From contig OZ244860.1 in assembly GCA_965221035.1 (NCBI GenBank), forward strand, positions 1,426,001-1,490,000: 64,000 nt of DNA. Direction: 5' to 3'. This DNA is from UBA6522 sp965221035 (GTDB lineage Bacteria; Pseudomonadota; Gammaproteobacteria; Steroidobacterales; Rariloculaceae). A program made the position numbers and the translations under genes. The notes below the pieces were generated by a model. The model saw only the letters and a list, made by a program, of their open reading frames with translations. It was not told where the DNA came from and did no database searches. Each line of letters starts with the position of its first letter. The stretch's first letter is position 1. Shown piece by piece: positions 61,961 to 64,000 of this stretch.

Positions 61961-64000
61961 CTACCCTCGCCGCCAGAACCAGCGCCCGGGCGCCCGAACA
62001 CGCCGGCGCAGGAAATCTTCGGTCAGTTTACGGTCCAATGCGATCTGGCCGGACGAGCTGGCCGTGTCGTCGAGCAGCCAATCAGGGATATCGGCGCGGG
62101 TGCGGGTGAATTCCATGGCGGAGACACCCACGAGAATCCGGTTGCCACTGAGGTTCCAGCAACCCTCCGGCGGGCGGCGAGACGCGTCGTATCGGTCGGG
62201 GTCGAGCAGGCTTCCCAGCAACAGGCGCGGGCGTTCGAAGGCGCGTTCCTGGTAACTCGCCAGGCTCATGGGGGCGCACCACGACGGCATTGAGGCGCCG
62301 TCGGGCAGGTTTTCCTCGAACAGTTCGCAGAGCACCATTGAAGCCAGGTTCAGCGCATCCACTGTCTGCCTGTGGGGTCCCGGCCTGGAAGCCGTGTGCA
62401 CTTCACCGGCCCGCTCGCGGTCTGCCGCCTCGTCAAGCATTGCCACTGTCCGTTTCAGGAATTCCCGGTACAGCGCCGTGGATAACCGTTCCCTGATGTT
62501 CGCCACCGACCGCTGCAGAGTTCGCCGGGCCACTACGTTGTCTCCCGGCAGCGCGGTGCGGGTGTAGATCATCAGGCAGCGTTTGACGATTTCCGGCTTG
62601 AAGCTGCGGGCGTCGGCGTTCATCGACAGCGCGAAGCACGGGTATTCCGCGTAGGGAATGGTTTCATCCTTGACGATTTCGTCGGCGTAACGGTTGAAGC
62701 GGTCGCGGGTCACGTCGTCGAAGACCACCGGAAAGCGCTTGTACGCCTGCTGCAGCCCGCGCAACTTGGCCGGCGTGAAATGCTGCGTTTCGACGATTCG
62801 CGGATGGGAGAACATCGAGGCCATCAGCGTCTCGACCAGGCTCGTCTTGCCGCAGTTGCTGGACCCGTAGAGCACGGCGAACAGCGGCTGATCGAAGCTG
62901 AAGGCGTTCTCGCGCAGCGCGGCGTTGCGCAGGTCGCACATCAGCGGCGCCATGTAGAACCAGCACATGAACGCGAAGTAGTCGTTCTGCAGGCGCGGCA
63001 CGTCGCCGACGAAACCGTTGTCGTAGTTGGCGAAGAACTCCATCCAGCACGCGGTGTCGGCGCGGACCTGGTCCGGGTCCGCTTCCAACTCCATCGCTTC
63101 GCCGGAAAGCACGAATCCGGTCGCAGTGCGGGACAGGTACGTGGGTGGAGTTCCATCGGCCTCGCGGGCACGGACGATCCGCACGATCTGCTTCACGATC
63201 CGGGGCCTGATCCGCAAGCGGTTCTCCCGGTCCGGCCGCAGTTCAGCCAACCCGCGGCGATAGGCCGGTGCGATGGCTTCGACCCGAGCGGCGACTTCGG
63301 GCACCGAGTAACCGGCCTCCTCGGGCCGTTCGGGCGGTACGAAAAGCGTCTCACCTTCCGGATCCGACTCCGCGTCGATCAAAGCCGGCGTCTCCTCGAT
63401 GCGTGCCGACTCCCTGTCGAGCGGCGGGGTCAGCGGCAGACGGCTGGTCGCGGCGTCGCGGACGGATTCGTACTGCGCCAGATAGTGGTTCCAGGCCGTT
63501 TCGTCATCGTCGAAGACGATCAGCGTCTCGGCCTGTCGGCCCGAGAAGGCCCGTTCCGACAGGTTCGCCGAGCCGACGATGACCCGCCGCTTGCCATCGC
63601 CTTCCAGCAGGTAGATCTTCGCATGTGCGATGGCGTCCTTGACGACGAAAAACCGCAGATCCCCATCGGCCACCCGCCGGTAGATCGCTTCTCGGGCCTC
63701 GTCGCGCAAGCCCTTGACGCCGAGGACGGCACCGGCCAGCTTGTCGCGCACCACGTTCTGAAACGCCAGAATCTGTGCCGCCTCTCGGGTAAGGATGCCG
63801 CCGTGGCCGAACACGCACTCGAACTCCTCGAACGGTTGAGTCGCCATCAGCTCGGCGATCATGGGAATGCTCGACGTGTACGTCAGCGCCCGCATCGAAC
63901 GGTAACCGTTGAAATAGTTGGGATGGAACGTTGCGACGGACCCGGCCGCCGCATGCACCACGTTCAGCGCCGTACGCCGTGTGGTGGACTCGGCGTCTTC
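61961..64000 (-). CDS. Phospholipase D-like / P-loop NTPase fusion, partial
   Basis: At least 679 codons; the frame stays open past the right edge, so the start is outside. N-terminal PLD-type nuclease half-site: HAKIYLLEGDGK ... VGSANLSERAF, an H-x-K-x4-D-x(n)-GSxN motif. C-terminal NTPase: Walker A in LYGSSNCGKTSLVETL and Walker B-like VVFDDVTRD, with a sensor-like LSMNADARSF. One HKD motif is visible, so it should dimerise or have the second outside. PLD nucleases joined to ATPases are frequent in anti-phage systems. It is convergent with the metallophosphoesterase, 229 bases apart. Function unproven. Confidence 0.75.
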   Translation of the reverse strand, partial: EDAESTTRRTALNVVHAAAGSVATFHPNYFNGYRSMRALTYTSSIPMIAELMATQPFEEFECVFGHGGILTREAAQILAFQNVVRDKLAGAVLGVKGLRDEAREAIYRRVADGDLRFFVVKDAIAHAKIYLLEGDGKRRVIVGSANLSERAFSGRQAETLIVFDDDETAWNHYLAQYESVRDAATSRLPLTPPLDRESARIEETPALIDAESDPEGETLFVPPERPEEAGYSVPEVAARVEAIAPAYRRGLAELRPDRENRLRIRPRIVKQIVRIVRAREADGTPPTYLSRTATGFVLSGEAMELEADPDQVRADTACWMEFFANYDNGFVGDVPRLQNDYFAFMCWFYMAPLMCDLRNAALRENAFSFDQPLFAVLYGSSNCGKTSLVETLMASMFSHPRIVETQHFTPAKLRGLQQAYKRFPVVFDDVTRDRFNRYADEIVKDETIPYAEYPCFALSMNADARSFKPEIVKRCLMIYTRTALPGDNVVARRTLQRSVANIRERLSTALYREFLKRTVAMLDEAADRERAGEVHTASRPGPHRQTVDALNLASMVLCELFEENLPDGASMPSWCAPMSLASYQERAFERPRLLLGSLLDPDRYDASRRPPEGCWNLSGNRILVGVSAMEFTRTRADIPDWLLDDTASSSGQIALDRKLTEDFLRRRVRAPGRWFWRRG

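Noticed and set aside
1..64000. CRISPR arrays, rRNA and tRNA genes
   Set aside because: No regularly spaced short repeats and no rRNA or tRNA-like sequences were recognised by reading.

Overview
The window is GC-rich, gene-dense bacterial DNA. The right half (about 34.7-64 kb) carries genes typical of a free-living or host-associated gammaproteobacterium: an RND efflux pair, AsmA, a TlpA/DUF4266/DUF3570/ApbE cluster, a DUF6152 protein, a sulfatase and an ATP-grasp/alpha-E/transglutaminase operon. No rRNA, tRNA or CRISPR array was seen, so the taxonomic placement is only a guess.

The left half (1 to about 34.6 kb) is an accessory island. I read it as a decayed and reshuffled polymorphic toxin-immunity array. 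Three kinds of piece recur: (1) fragments of a large multidomain 'core' protein (PKD/REJ-like, putative-Ig/He_PIG-like, fibronectin III-like and FG-GAP/VCBS-like repeats), on both strands and broken by frameshifts; (2) C-terminal toxin tips, mainly a LAS/M74 (MepA-like) murein endopeptidase-type tip and an HExxH metalloprotease-type tip that share one pre-toxin domain, plus several unassigned tips; (3) small exported or membrane proteins encoded directly after each tip with overlapping or near-touching stop and start codons. I infer that the last class are immunity proteins. I label them IF1 (nine copies of a ~195-residue secreted protein), IF2 (six copies of a cysteine-rich exported superfamily with three subfamilies) and IF3 (four polytopic membrane proteins, AT-rich). 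Most toxin tips are truncated, frameshifted, carry a nonsense codon or have lost a catalytic residue, while almost every immunity gene is intact. Short hairpin repeats and a conserved micro-ORF element mark module ends. Two IS1634-type elements, one IS3 element, an IS4 remnant and an ISNCY-like remnant lie among the modules. A small zinc-ribbon/hypothetical cargo segment (18.6-23.3 kb) interrupts the array.

34.8-38.0 kb: TlpA-like thioredoxin, DUF4266 lipoprotein, DUF3570 outer-membrane protein with an Asp-rich insert, and ApbE flavin transferase, probably one operon. 38.1-42.4 kb: a DUF6152 protein, an AbrB/VapC toxin-antitoxin pair, a SnoaL-like secreted protein, a short-chain dehydrogenase with an apparent signal peptide, and an RHH/MazF-like pair. 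42.5-46.9 kb: RND adaptor and pump. 46.9-53.9 kb: BNR-like lipoprotein, amidase, AsmA, DUF4159 protein, small basic membrane protein. 53.9-57.3 kb: transglutaminase, alpha-E and circularly permuted ATP-grasp operon. 57.8-59.3 kb: sulfatase.

59.4-64 kb looks like a defence or stress module. A deaminase-HATPase-winged-helix fusion is preceded by repeated TCCCGACA boxes and overlaps a metallophosphoesterase gene. On the other strand is a partial phospholipase D/P-loop NTPase fusion that runs off the window.
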